The notes beneath the pieces are model-generated. The model saw only the letters and a program-made list of their open reading frames with translations, searched no databases and was not told the DNA's origin. From Streptomyces triticisoli (GTDB lineage Bacteria; Actinomycetota; Actinomycetes; Streptomycetales; Streptomycetaceae): a stretch of DNA of 64,000 nt. The stretch is from positions 39,616 through 103,615 of the forward strand of contig NZ_QFDQ01000020.1 in assembly GCF_003270085.1 (NCBI RefSeq), read 5' to 3'. Made by a program: the position numbers and the translations under genes. Of this stretch, positions 44,055-55,067 are shown piece after piece (position 1 is the stretch's first letter; each line of letters begins with the position of its first letter).

Positions 44055-44214
44055 CGTGCGACCTCTCTCACGCCGACGCGTGCACCGGCTCACGACCGCG
44101 GTGCACGCACGAAGGTGGAATGCCGATCAAGGATACGAGCCACCTGCCGACGCCTGTCCCGCGGCGGCGCCCGGAGCGGGTCACTCACACGGCCGAAAGC
44201 CGCTTCGCATCCGG

Positions 44215-44233
44215 TCAGGTTAGGCTTACCTGC
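44215..44233 (+). promoter_or_regulatory. Iron box (DmdR1/IdeR-type) overlapping a leaderless promoter
   Basis: TCAGGTTAGGCTTACCTGC is a near-perfect match to the iron-box dyad (TTAGGTTAGGCTAACCTAA). It ends one base before the GTG start of the ferredoxin-like gene. TAGGCT at 44221-44226 serves as -10, so transcription would begin at about the start codon. Repression by DmdR1 with Fe2+ is predicted. Confidence 0.8.
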
Positions 44234-45175
44234 GTGAGTACGTGCTCAACCCTTTCCCGGCAGTCCGACGAGCCGCTGGCCGCCACCGCGCCCGTGGCGA
44301 CGACGTGGCTGCTGCTGGAACAACCCGGCCCATGGGGTGCCAAGGCGCTCACTTCGAGCCACCTGGACCCCGCTGCCGGCCGTGCGTTGGAGCGGGCCGC
44401 GCAGGGCACCGGCGTCCGTATCGCGCTCATCCGCCGCCCGGGCCGCCACCCGGACCGCGGCACGTCGTCCCTGCGGCGTGTGTACGCGGCCCACACCGTT
44501 CCGGGGAACGTATGGCTGCACAGCGCCATGACCGCCGACCCCGAACAGCTGCTGGACCTCGACTTCGCCGCACTGGGCAGGGGTGACCACCACACCTTCG
44601 ACGCGGCACTGCAGGGCGCGCCCCACACAGGTGATCCGCTCACACTGGTGTGCACCAACGGCAAGCGCGACCGGTGCTGCGCCCTCCTCGGCCGTCCCCT
44701 CGCGGCCGAGCTGACCTCCTCCGGGGTCCAGGAGGTCTGGGAGGTCACGCACCTGGGCGGCCACCGCTTCTCGCCGACGCTCCTCGTGCTGCCGTACGGC
44801 TACGCGTACGGGCGGGCCGAGGCGCACACCGTCAAGGAGGTCCTGCACGGCGTGCGGGAGGGCCGGGTGGTCCTCGAGGGCTGCCGGGGCCGTACGGCCT
44901 GGGAGCGGCACGAGCAGGCCGCGGAGCTGGCCGTGCGGCAGGCGGCGGGCGAGTACCGCGCGGACGCGCTGAGCGTCGTACGCACCGACGGCGCCGCGCC
45001 CCGCTGGGAGGTGACCGTCGCCCACGCCGACGGGCGCCGCTGGGAGGTGACCGTGGCCCAGGGGGCCGCCCAGCCGCCCCGGCCGGAGAGCTGTGGCGCC
45101 TCGGTACTGGGCGGGCCGACGCGCATGGACGTGGTCGCCGTCCGCGAACCGGCGGGCACCCGGCTCACCGGATGA
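44234..45175 (+). CDS. Sucrase/ferredoxin-like family protein, iron regulated
   Basis: A 313-aa protein of the sucraseferredoxin family, with a thioredoxin-like 2Fe-2S ferredoxin domain (CTNGKRDRCCALLGRPL cysteines; about residues 130-215) after an N-terminal domain. The C-terminal part contains a duplicated RWEVTVA. GTG at 44234 directly follows the iron box, with no room for a ribosome site, so leaderless translation is expected. A role in iron acquisition or siderophore reduction is inferred from the operator. No iron transporter is nearby. Confidence 0.85.
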   Translation: MSTCSTLSRQSDEPLAATAPVATTWLLLEQPGPWGAKALTSSHLDPAAGRALERAAQGTGVRIALIRRPGRHPDRGTSSLRRVYAAHTVPGNVWLHSAMTADPEQLLDLDFAALGRGDHHTFDAALQGAPHTGDPLTLVCTNGKRDRCCALLGRPLAAELTSSGVQEVWEVTHLGGHRFSPTLLVLPYGYAYGRAEAHTVKEVLHGVREGRVVLEGCRGRTAWERHEQAAELAVRQAAGEYRADALSVVRTDGAAPRWEVTVAHADGRRWEVTVAQGAAQPPRPESCGASVLGGPTRMDVVAVREPAGTRLTG

Positions 45176-45252
45176 CGGCACCGCCGCGCAGCCGGCGATC
45201 CGTACCACACCCGCTGTGGCGGCCCACGCCTGTCGACGTACCGCCATGGGGC

Positions 45253-45882
45253 ATGAGTTTCCCGCCTCCCGCACGCCGCCGCCGGCTCCGCCTGCCACGG
45301 CGGGTGTTCTCGCGGGTGCTGCTGATGCGGCCGGCGATCGCCGAGGGAGTCGCGGTGCTCGCGACCGGGCTGTTCCTCGCGCCGCTCGGCCGTCAGCTGG
45401 ACGAGCAGGCGATGCGCCGCGCGCTCGCCATCGCGGCGACCACCGCCGAGAACCGGCAGCTCGCGCTGGATCCGCAGCACACCGCCCCGAGCGCCGACGG
45501 GCCCGTGCAGCTGGAGGCGGAACGGATCCGCAAGGTGGCCGGCGCCGAGTACATCGTGATGGAGATCGACACCGGCACGCTGGGTCGCTCGGCGCATGGC
45601 AAGGTGCCGCTGTACGGCGACAGCCACCGCATCGTCGGGGCGGTCTTCGTCGGCATCGCCTACAACAGCGTGCGCGCCAAGCTGATCGGCGCGATCCCAG
45701 GACTGCACGCCTACGCCGGCGGGGTCCGGGCGGCCGTCGCGGTGGCCGCCCGGACCGGCCTGAGCCGCTCCACCGCCCAGCGCTGTCCGCGCCGCCTGGA
45801 GCAGGCCGGGCGTCTGCGCCTGTCCCTGAAGCACGGCGACACGGGGCGGCCCGAGCACCGGTACGCGTGGGGGGCGCCGTAG
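45253..45882 (+). pseudogene. Collapsed CitA/CitB-type two-component remnant (sensor N-terminus joined to regulator HTH)
   Basis: The 209-aa frame begins MSFPPPARRRRLRLPRRVFS with a membrane helix and the start of a CitA/DcuS-type sensor (AEYIV...MEIDTGTLGRSAHGKVPL...IVGAVFVGIAY), then the second membrane helix. After about residue 165 it switches to RTGLSRSTAQRCPRRLEQAG and ...GRPEHRYAW, the C-terminal helix-turn-helix of CitB-family regulators. PAS, HisKA, ATPase and receiver domains are all absent. Two deletions are apparent, one inside the sensor loop. It is a fusion left by an internal deletion, presumably non-functional. Confidence 0.7.
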
Positions 45883-45932
45883 TCCGGTCCGGGCGGCGGT
45901 GCGGTGGTACGACGGTGCGGCGCCGGCCGACG

Positions 45933-47525
45933 TCACACGGCGCCCGCTCCCGTCAGTGACCGCACCTCCGTCTCCGCGTGCTTGGCCTCGTCCGGCAGTT
46001 CGGTGGAGGTGACGGTGCCGAGCCAGCCGGCGAGGAATCCGAGCGGGACGGAGACGATGCCGGGGTTCTGCAGCGGGAAGAGCTGGAAGTCGACGCCCGG
46101 GAAGAGGGAGTCGGGGCTTCCGGAGACCACTGGGGAGAGCACGACGAGCACCAGGGCGGGGATCAGTCCGCCGTAGACGGCCCACACCGCGCCGCGGGTC
46201 GTGAAACCGCGCCAGAACAGCGAGTACAGCAGCACCGGCAGGTTCGCGGAGGCGGCCACGGCGAAGGCGAGGCCCACCAGGAAGGCGACGTTGAGGTCGC
46301 GGGCGAGCAGGCCGAGGGCGATCGCCAGCACGCCGATGCCGGCCGCGGCGACGCGCGCCACGGCGACCTCACTGCGCTGCCGGGCACCGCGGCGCCGCAG
46401 GGAGGCGTACAGGTCGTGGGCCACCGACGCCGAGGAGGAGAGCGTGATCCCGGCGACCACCGCGAGGATCGTGGCGAAGGCGACCGCGGCCACCACCGCG
46501 AACAGGACCGTGCCCGCCGTGGAGCCCGCGCCGCCGCCCAGGTCGAGGGCCAGCAGCGGGACCGCCGTGTTCCCGGCCGCGTTGGACTCCCGCAGGGCGT
46601 CCGGTCCGACGATCGCCGCCGCGCCGAAGCCGAGGACGATCGCCATCAGGTAGAAGCCGCCGATGAGCCCGATGGACCAGATCGCCGAACGCCGGGCGGC
46701 CCGCGCGGTCGGCACGGTGTAGAAGCGGGACAGGATGTGCGGCAGCCCGGCCGTGCCGAGCACCAGTGCGAGCCCGAGGCTGATGAAGTCCAGGCTCGCG
46801 GTCAGGTCCCCGCCGTACTTCAGTCCGGGAACCAGGAAGGCGTCCCCGTGCCCGCTGCGTTCGGCCGCGGTGAGCAGCAGCCGGTCGAGGTCGCCGTGGA
46901 ACCTGACCAGGACGAGCACGGTCAGCACGACGGTGCCGCCCATCATCAGGACCGCCTTGACGATCTGGATCCAGGTGGTGGCCCGCATCCCTCCCAACGA
47001 CACATAGATCACCATCAGCGCGCCGACGCCGACGACGGTCCAGGCCTGCGCTCCCCCGCCGGTCCGCCCGAGGAGCAGCGCCACCAGGCTGCCCGCGCCC
47101 ACCATCTGCGCCACCAGGTACAGAACGGACACGGTGACCGAAGAGGTTCCCGCCGCGATCCGCACCGGCCGCTCGCTCATCCGGGCCGCGACCACGTCGG
47201 CGAGCGTGAACCGTCCGCAGTTGCGCACCAGTTCGGCGACGAGGAACAGCACCACCAGCCAGGCCACGAGGAAGCCCACGACGTACAGCACCCCGTCGTA
47301 GCCGAACAGCGCGATCAGCCCGGGAACGCCCAGGAAGGAGGCGGCCGACGCGTAGTCGCCCGCGACGGCGAAGCCGTTCTCCATGGGCGAGAACAGCCGC
47401 CCGCCCGCGTAGAACTCCTCCGCCGAACCGTGCCGGTTGCGGCTCACCCAGGTGGTGATTCCCAGAGTGACCGCGACGAACGCGCTGAACAGCAGCAGCG
47501 CCAGTGTCTGGTGGTCGCCGGTCAC
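45933..47525 (-). CDS. Cation-acetate/monocarboxylate symporter (SSS family, ActP/MctC-like)
   Basis: A 530-aa Na+ (or H+)/solute symporter with about 13 membrane helices. GGRLFSPMENGFAVAGDYASAASFLGVPGL is typical of ActP/MctC (acetate, pyruvate, propionate uptake), and TAGLPHILSRFYTVPTARAARRS is also conserved. GTG at 47525 overlaps the DUF485 stop (GTGA). The remnant CitA/CitB regulator lies convergent; intact relatives of that system sit beside such symporters, so its regulator has probably been lost. Confidence 0.9.
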   Translation of the reverse strand: MTGDHQTLALLLFSAFVAVTLGITTWVSRNRHGSAEEFYAGGRLFSPMENGFAVAGDYASAASFLGVPGLIALFGYDGVLYVVGFLVAWLVVLFLVAELVRNCGRFTLADVVAARMSERPVRIAAGTSSVTVSVLYLVAQMVGAGSLVALLLGRTGGGAQAWTVVGVGALMVIYVSLGGMRATTWIQIVKAVLMMGGTVVLTVLVLVRFHGDLDRLLLTAAERSGHGDAFLVPGLKYGGDLTASLDFISLGLALVLGTAGLPHILSRFYTVPTARAARRSAIWSIGLIGGFYLMAIVLGFGAAAIVGPDALRESNAAGNTAVPLLALDLGGGAGSTAGTVLFAVVAAVAFATILAVVAGITLSSSASVAHDLYASLRRRGARQRSEVAVARVAAAGIGVLAIALGLLARDLNVAFLVGLAFAVAASANLPVLLYSLFWRGFTTRGAVWAVYGGLIPALVLVVLSPVVSGSPDSLFPGVDFQLFPLQNPGIVSVPLGFLAGWLGTVTSTELPDEAKHAETEVRSLTGAGAV

Positions 47526-48025
47526 GACGCACCGCCCCGGACGCCGCGCGTCAGCTCCTGCGTGTCCCACCGCAGTTCGAGCGCCGCCCGGTCCCGGCGC
47601 AGCCGTGCGTGCCGGGCGTAGGCCCAGGCCAGGAGGAAGGTGCTGAGGAACTGTCCGAGACCGGCCAGCATCGCCACGTTCACCGCGCCCGCCACCGGCC
47701 GCGCCATGAGCGCGGGCGCGGTCGTCGCGGTCACGACGTACGCCACGTACCAGACGAGGAGGACCGCGACCGCCGGGACGACGAACCGCCGGTACCGGCT
47801 GCGCACCTCCTGGAACGCCGCGCTGCGCTGCACCTCGAGGTACACCTCGGCCGCCGCGCCGCCGGCCGGTCCGGCCCGCCCCTCGCGGCGGGCCGCCGGT
47901 ACCGGTGCGGAGGGGACCGCCGTGCCGTCCCCCTCGCCCCAGCCGGCGGCCAGCGCGTCGTACCAGGGGTCGCGATACCTCATGTCATCCGCGCCCCCGC
48001 GGGGACGGCCGTTGCTCGACTGCAT
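47522..48025 (-). CDS. DUF485 membrane protein, symporter partner
   Basis: About 167 aa. The first 70 residues are soluble; the C-terminal half has two membrane helices (VPAVAVLLVWYVAYVVTA and NVAMLAGLGQFLSTFLLAWA) typical of DUF485 (YjcH), the small protein always encoded with ActP/MctC symporters. It overlaps the symporter start by four bases. ATG at 48025 is the most likely start; ATG 47983 (MRYRDPWYDAL) is also reasonable. Confidence 0.85.
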   Translation of the reverse strand: MQSSNGRPRGGADDMRYRDPWYDALAAGWGEGDGTAVPSAPVPAARREGRAGPAGGAAAEVYLEVQRSAAFQEVRSRYRRFVVPAVAVLLVWYVAYVVTATTAPALMARPVAGAVNVAMLAGLGQFLSTFLLAWAYARHARLRRDRAALELRWDTQELTRGVRGGAS

Positions 48026-48113
48026 GCCCAAGGATGGACAGAACGGGAAGATCCCTGACTTCCCTTCCCCCGCTCTTCACCCCATCAGGTGACTCAGGGG
48101 ACAGGGGGCGTCA

Positions 48114-50237
<2,124 letters not shown>

Positions 50238-50679
50238 GCGGTTCGCTCCTCGCTGAATTTCAAATGGGGCCCTGGTGAACAAGGGCGCGGCTTGGGTCGC
50301 CGCTCAGAGGGTACCGAGGCCTGGTAGAGCCCTTGCAACGCAACCCTCGGCAGGGACCCAGAGTAGTAGAGAGTCGCATGAGTGTTCGATGCTTCGACGG
50401 AGTGAAGCACATATCACGTTCCCTTCGGAGGCATGAACCATTTAGGCTCCGGGCACGTCCTCATGAGCAACCGGCAACCCGGCCGGGGAGGACCGACCAT
50501 GACCGACAGCGCGAACCCGTACGACACATAGAAACGCAATACGGCACATTCGCCGCCAAACCGGCAACAGCCAGCCGTCCCGGAAAGATTTTTCGAGGAA
50601 AAGCCACGATCGGGAACGTTTGGGGCTGGTTGGATGTTGACCCTGGTACGACAGCTCGTCGAGCTAGAGAAGAGGCGAC
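50238..50679. other. Intergenic region between parE and the DUF7455 gene
   Basis: 442 bp. It holds a short frame, 50433-50531 (+), starting one base after GGAGG and containing a TTA codon as its fourth codon; a second internal ATG at 50499 also has GGGGAGG upstream. Divergent promoters for parE and the zinc-ribbon gene must lie here. Confidence 0.4.
50433..50531 (+). CDS. Candidate 32-aa leader or small protein with a TTA codon
   Basis: ATG 50433 (MNHLGSGHVLMSNRQPGRGG..., 32 aa, TAG at 50529-50531). Leu4 is TTA, the rare codon that depends on bldA tRNA in Streptomyces. Two in-frame ATGs (50463 and 50499) lie downstream, the latter with GGGGAGG. No family match. It could be a uORF upstream of the 76-aa gene or a chance frame. 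Confidence 0.3.
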   Translation: MNHLGSGHVLMSNRQPGRGGPTMTDSANPYDT

Positions 50680-50910
50680 GTGACTACTGTTCTGACCCCC
50701 GCGAGCCCGCTGACGGCCGCCGATCGCTGCGACCGCTGCGGCGCCCAGGCATACCTGCGCGTTGTCCTGCTCAGCGGTGGAGAACTGCTCTTCTGCGCCC
50801 ACCACGGTCGCAAGTTCGAGCCGGAACTCAAGAAGATCGCCGCTGAGATACAGGACGAGACGGGGCGCCTGATGCCCGGTGGCACGAGCGCGTCCGCCCA
50901 AGAGCGCTGA
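50680..50910 (+). CDS. DUF7455 small zinc-ribbon protein
   Basis: A 76-aa protein with two paired metal-binding sites: CDRCGAQAYLRVVL and FCAHHGRKF, expected to bind zinc. Such small proteins are encoded next to hrdB in Streptomyces and other Actinobacteria. GTG at 50680 follows GAAGAGG. Function unknown. A hairpin follows. Confidence 0.82.
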   Translation: MTTVLTPASPLTAADRCDRCGAQAYLRVVLLSGGELLFCAHHGRKFEPELKKIAAEIQDETGRLMPGGTSASAQER

Positions 50911-50949
50911 CATCTCGCACGACGAGCCAGCTCCGGCACAGGCCGGCGA

Positions 50950-50988
50950 ACGGGCGGCCGCCCCTGGTTGTCAGGAGCGGCCGCCCGT
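50950..50988. terminator. Hairpin terminator after the zinc-ribbon gene
   Basis: A 12-bp stem ACGGGCGGCCGC / GCGGCCGCCCGT with a 15- to 16-nt loop; lies between two convergent genes. Confidence 0.65.
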
Positions 50989-51009
50989 CCTCGTGGCCGG
51001 TGACGCCGG

Positions 51010-51873
51010 TCAGGGCTCGTCGGGCGCCCCGCGCGACGCCTTGACGCCAAGAACCTGGCTCAGCGTCCGTACGATGTCGGACACGCGCGTGTAGACGCCA
51101 GGGCCCTCCGCGCGCCCACAGCCGTTCCCCCACGACACGAGCCCGATCAGCCGCCCCCGCGCGACCAGCGGGCCCCCGCTGTCCCCCTGGCACGCGTCCC
51201 GGCCCCCCGTGGCCTCCCCCGCACACAGCATGCTGCCGGGCAGGTACGTGCCGTCCTCGCTGCCGCCCGGATAGGCCCGTTCGCACTGCGCGTCGGGCAG
51301 GACATGGACCCGCGCGGCATGCAGACTGTGCGCGTAGACACCGGTGCCGGCGGTGTCCCCCCAGCCGTAGACCGTGGCGCTCGTACCGGGCGCGTACGCC
51401 GGGTCGCCCGCGCCCGCCAGAGGTATGACGGAGCTCTGGGGCACCGGCTCGGCGAGGGTGAGCACGGCGAAGTCACCGGCGTTGGTGTCGGCGTCATAGT
51501 GCGGGTTGACCCAGACGGCGCGCACCGGGATCTCCTTGCCCTGGCGCGAGAGCAGATCCGTACGCCCGGTGATCACTTTCAGATCCCGCGTCGGTGGCGC
51601 GCCCACGACATCTCCGCCCAGACAGTGGGCCGCGGTGAGCACCGCTGTCCGGCCGACCACCACGCCACCGCAGAACTGCCCCGCCCGCGTGCCTCCGAAC
51701 CGGTCACGGCTGGCGAGGGCCACGGCCCACGGACTGTGCGACACATCGACGGGGAAGCCGCCGATGACAACGCTGTCGGCGGCGGAGGGAGCGGCGGTGG
51801 CCAACGGTATCGCGGCTCCCACGGCCGCCAGGACCAGCGGCCGGGCCAGTGCCCGGGCAACACGGCGTCGCAT
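51010..51873 (-). CDS. Secreted trypsin-like S1 serine protease
   Basis: A 287-aa secreted protease. Signal peptide residues 1-32 (RRRVARALARPLVLAAVG... cleaved after APSAA). Catalytic triad: His in LTAAHC, Asp in NAGDFAVL, Ser in CQGDSGGP. The preceding Asp six residues upstream (RDACQGDSGG) predicts trypsin-like Lys/Arg specificity; six cysteines can form three disulfides. ATG at 51873 follows GAGGAG. Convergent with the zinc-ribbon gene. Confidence 0.92.
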   Translation of the reverse strand: MRRRVARALARPLVLAAVGAAIPLATAAPSAADSVVIGGFPVDVSHSPWAVALASRDRFGGTRAGQFCGGVVVGRTAVLTAAHCLGGDVVGAPPTRDLKVITGRTDLLSRQGKEIPVRAVWVNPHYDADTNAGDFAVLTLAEPVPQSSVIPLAGAGDPAYAPGTSATVYGWGDTAGTGVYAHSLHAARVHVLPDAQCERAYPGGSEDGTYLPGSMLCAGEATGGRDACQGDSGGPLVARGRLIGLVSWGNGCGRAEGPGVYTRVSDIVRTLSQVLGVKASRGAPDEP

Positions 51874-51933
51874 GATGCTCCTCACTCTGGGACGATCATC
51901 GGACACCCAGAGTCATGCAGAGCGACGCGCCCC

Positions 51934-51967
51934 GCAGCACGAAGGGCCCGGCAGCACGAAGGGCCCG
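51934..51967. repeat. Tandem 17-bp duplication before the hrdB terminator
   Basis: GCAGCACGAAGGGCCCG occurs at 51934-51950 and 51951-51967. The second copy is the left arm of the hrdB terminator, so the duplication has given the terminator a spare arm. Confidence 0.85.
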
Positions 51968-51996
51968 CTCCCCGGGTGGGGAGCGGGCCCTTCGTG
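51955..51996 (-). terminator. hrdB hairpin terminator
   Basis: A perfect 19-bp stem (51955-51973 with 51978-51996) with a GGGT loop, just downstream of hrdB. Confidence 0.85.
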
Positions 51997-52041
51997 TCGT
52001 ACGTACCGGACCTGCGCGCCGCAGGGCCGGAGCTGGTCGAT

Positions 52042-53580
52042 CTAGTCGAGGTAGTCGCGCAGTACCTGCGAGCGCGACGGGTGGCGCAGCTTCGACATGG
52101 TCTTGGACTCGATCTGACGGATCCGCTCGCGCGTGACGCCGTACACCTTGCCGATCTCGTCGAGGGTCTTCGGCTGACCGTCGGTGAGACCGAAGCGCAT
52201 GGAGACGACGCCCGCCTCGCGCTCGGACAGGGTGTCGAGCACCGAGTGCAGCTGCTCCTGCAGCAGTGTGAAGCTGACCGCGTCGGCCGGGACGACCGCC
52301 TCGGAGTCCTCGATGAGGTCACCGAACTCGCTGTCGCCGTCCTCACCCAGCGGGGTGTGCAGCGAGATGGGTTCGCGGCCGTACTTCTGGACCTCGATGA
52401 CCTTCTCCGGGGTCATGTCGAGCTCCTTGGCCAGCTCCTCCGGGGTGGGCTCGCGGCCCAGGTCCTGGAGCATCTGGCGCTGCACGCGCGCGAGCTTGTT
52501 GATGACCTCGACCATGTGCACCGGGATACGGATGGTGCGGGCCTGGTCGGCCATGGCGCGGGTGATCGCCTGACGGATCCACCAGGTGGCGTACGTGGAG
52601 AACTTGTAGCCCTTGGTGTAGTCGAATTTCTCCACCGCGCGGATGAGACCGAGGTTGCCCTCCTGGATCAGGTCCAGGAAGAGCATGCCGCGGCCGGTGT
52701 AGCGCTTGGCCAGGGAGACCACCAGACGGAGGTTGGCCTCCAGGAGGTGGTTCTTGGCGCGGCGGCCGTCCTCGGCGATGATCTCGAGCTCACGCTTGAG
52801 TTTGGGGGCGAGCTTGTCGGAGTTGGCCAGCTTGTCCTCGGCGAACAGACCCGCCTCGATCCGCTTGGCCAGCTCGACCTCCTGCTCGGCGTTGAGCAGG
52901 GGGACCTTGCCGATCTGCTTGAGGTAGTCCTTCACCGGGTCGGCGGTGGCGCCGGCCGCGGCGACCTGCTGGGCGGGGGCGTCGTCCTCGTCCTCGTCGG
53001 AGAGGACGAAACCGGCGTTCTCGGTGCTCTCGGGCTCCTCCGTGCCCTTGGTCTCCTCGAGTGCCTCGTCCTCGAGCAGCTCGGCGTCGTCCTTCTTGGC
53101 GGCCGCGGTCTTCTTGGCCGCCGTCTTCTTGGCCGCGGTCTTCTTCGCCGCCGTCTTCTTGGTGGCGGTCGTCTTCTTGGCAGCGGCCTTCTTGACGGGG
53201 GCCTCGCCCTCGACGGGCGTGTCGGCGGCGGGGGCCTCCGGGGTGGCGGTGGCGGTGGCCTTCCGGGTGGTCACCGCCTTCGCCGCGACCGTCTTGCCGG
53301 CGGTGCGCTTGGCCGGACTCTTCGCTGCGACGCTCTTTCGGGTGCGCTTGTTGGGCTCCGCGGCACTGACCATCAGCGTCACACCCTCTTCCTCGAGGAC
53401 CTGGTTGAGGCTGCGCAGTACGTTCTTCCACTGAGTGGCCGGAATCTGGTCAGCTTCAAAGGCCCGACGCACATCGTCGCCGGCGATCTGCCCCTCAGCC
53501 TTTCCCCGCTCAATGAGCGCCATGACAGAGGCGGATTCGGCGATCTCCGGCGGGAGCGTACGGGATGTGCTGGCCGACAC
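52042..53580 (-). CDS. hrdB: Principal RNA polymerase sigma factor HrdB (RpoD)
   Basis: A 512-aa sigma-70 group 1 factor; S. coelicolor HrdB is of the same size (511). Region 1.1, then an Ala/Lys-rich stretch ([12 protein letters not shown]) and an acidic one typical of streptomycetes, then region 1.2-2 ([37 protein letters not shown]), region 3 and region 4.2 ([20 protein letters not shown]). GTG at 53580 has AGAGG upstream. Directs transcription of housekeeping genes. It has its own promoter (see 53744-53771). Confidence 0.97.
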   Translation of the reverse strand: MSASTSRTLPPEIAESASVMALIERGKAEGQIAGDDVRRAFEADQIPATQWKNVLRSLNQVLEEEGVTLMVSAAEPNKRTRKSVAAKSPAKRTAGKTVAAKAVTTRKATATATPEAPAADTPVEGEAPVKKAAAKKTTATKKTAAKKTAAKKTAAKKTAAAKKDDAELLEDEALEETKGTEEPESTENAGFVLSDEDEDDAPAQQVAAAGATADPVKDYLKQIGKVPLLNAEQEVELAKRIEAGLFAEDKLANSDKLAPKLKRELEIIAEDGRRAKNHLLEANLRLVVSLAKRYTGRGMLFLDLIQEGNLGLIRAVEKFDYTKGYKFSTYATWWIRQAITRAMADQARTIRIPVHMVEVINKLARVQRQMLQDLGREPTPEELAKELDMTPEKVIEVQKYGREPISLHTPLGEDGDSEFGDLIEDSEAVVPADAVSFTLLQEQLHSVLDTLSEREAGVVSMRFGLTDGQPKTLDEIGKVYGVTRERIRQIESKTMSKLRHPSRSQVLRDYLD

Positions 53581-53743
53581 GAACAACCTCTCGGAACGTT
53601 GGAAAGCGGCTTCCGGCCCCGTCCACAGTGGACAGGAGCCGACCATCGACCTGGGGATGGGCCGACGGTACGGGCGGAGGCCGGGAAGAGGCACAGCGCC
53701 GTGAACGACGTCCGTATTCCCTCCGCGGCTGCCACTAATTAGG

Positions 53744-53771
53744 TCATCGCGTTCTTCCCACGAGCGTTACG
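53744..53771 (-). promoter_or_regulatory. hrdB: hrdB promoter, sigma-ShbA type
   Basis: On the minus strand CGTAAC (53771-53766), 16 nt, CGATGA (53749-53744). This equals the ShbA (SigShbA) promoter described for hrdB in S. griseus (CGTAAC-N16-CGATGA, from memory). It lies about 160 bp upstream of the hrdB start. The rest of 53581-54017 holds no gene. Confidence 0.7.
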
Positions 53772-54017
53772 CCCAATCCACGTGGCCCGAGTCACACCCC
53801 GTAAGCGTGTAAAAACGGTCAGAGATGGGCACATAGCGTCAATGGCCACCATGGAAGCGGTCTGACCAACGAATTTCCCCTCGGCCGCGCACGGACCCCG
53901 CCGGTTCGCGGAGGGTTCGGCCGGGTCCTGCGGGAGGCGGTTCACCGGCCGGACGAGGCCGCGGAGGACGGCAGGGCCCGGCCGTACCGCCCACGCAGGG
54001 ACCAGGGCTCGAGCAGG

Positions 54018-54905
54018 TCAGTGCTCGCGCGGCGCGGGGACCACCCGTTCGACCTCGGGGTGCACCGTGAGCAGTTGACGCATGGCTCCCTCCGCCGCCG
54101 CGCCGTCGCCCGCCGCGAGGGCGTCGGCGATCCGCGCGTGCTGAGCCAGCGAGGCCTCGGTGGGCCGGTCGCAGCCCGTGACAGGGCCGCCGGAGACCTG
54201 GAGGGCGGCGGAGACGATTCCGGAGAGGTGCTCCAGCATCCGATTGCCCGCCATCTGGATGAGCAGCGTATGGAATTCGGCATCCGCGCGGGAGAAGGTG
54301 AGCGTGTCGCCCTGCGCGAGGGCGTGCCCCATGATCTCGACCATGTCGCACAGGCGCTGCTGGACGTCCTCGCGCCCGTGCCCGGCGGCGAGTCTCGCGG
54401 CGAGCGGTTCGATCGTCCAGCGCAGCTCGCTCAGCTCGCGGCGCTGGTCGTCGCGCTGCGGCCCGAAGGCCCGCCACTCGATGATGTCCGGATCGAGCAG
54501 GTTCCAGTCGCTGACCGGGCGCACGCGCGTGCCGACGTTCGGCCGGGCGCTGACCAGGCCCTTGGCCTCCAGGACGCGGAGCGACTCGCGGACGACGGTG
54601 CGGGAGACCTCGAAGCGCTGGCCGATCTCCTCGGGCACCAGCGGGCGGTCGGCTCCCAGATCCCCGGAGACGATCATCTGACCGAGCTGCTGGACGAGTT
54701 GGCCGTGCAGTCCACGGCCGCGGCTGCCCGCGGTGCGGCGGCCCACGCGCCCCAGCTCCGGGTCCGCGCCCTCCCAGGCAGGGTTTGCGACGCGGCCGGG
54801 GACGGGTGTCTCGGCGTAGGGGTAACGGTCGAGTCCGCCCGGGCCGACGGGGCCGGAGTCTGCGGAGCGGGCGGCGGTCATCATGGTGTGCGCAAGGGTA
54901 CTCAC
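54018..54905 (-). CDS. whiH: GntR/FadR-family sporulation regulator WhiH
   Basis: A 295-aa protein. The winged helix (GQLVQQLGQMIVSGDLGADR, EIGQRFEVSRTVVRESLRVL) at about 65-125 and an FCD/FadR C-terminal helical domain (AEFHTLLIQMAGNRMLEHLS, QHARIADALAAGD) with likely metal-binding His. Position next to hrdB and length match WhiH (SCO5819), needed for sporulation septation and autorepressing. GTG at 54905 follows AAGGA. Confidence 0.88.
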   Translation of the reverse strand: MSTLAHTMMTAARSADSGPVGPGGLDRYPYAETPVPGRVANPAWEGADPELGRVGRRTAGSRGRGLHGQLVQQLGQMIVSGDLGADRPLVPEEIGQRFEVSRTVVRESLRVLEAKGLVSARPNVGTRVRPVSDWNLLDPDIIEWRAFGPQRDDQRRELSELRWTIEPLAARLAAGHGREDVQQRLCDMVEIMGHALAQGDTLTFSRADAEFHTLLIQMAGNRMLEHLSGIVSAALQVSGGPVTGCDRPTEASLAQHARIADALAAGDGAAAEGAMRQLLTVHPEVERVVPAPREH

Positions 54906-55067
54906 GGATCCTTTGTCGGCGTCGCCTCCAACTGCCTTGAGGTCTTTGGTGAAAAGCACACGAAAGGGTGATCGCTCACTTCGCCGCAATTGACGCCTTA
55001 TCAGAAAGAAACGGACCCCTCTCGGGGAATTGCGTACAGAGAGCGAGCGGATAGGCGCAAAGGGTGG

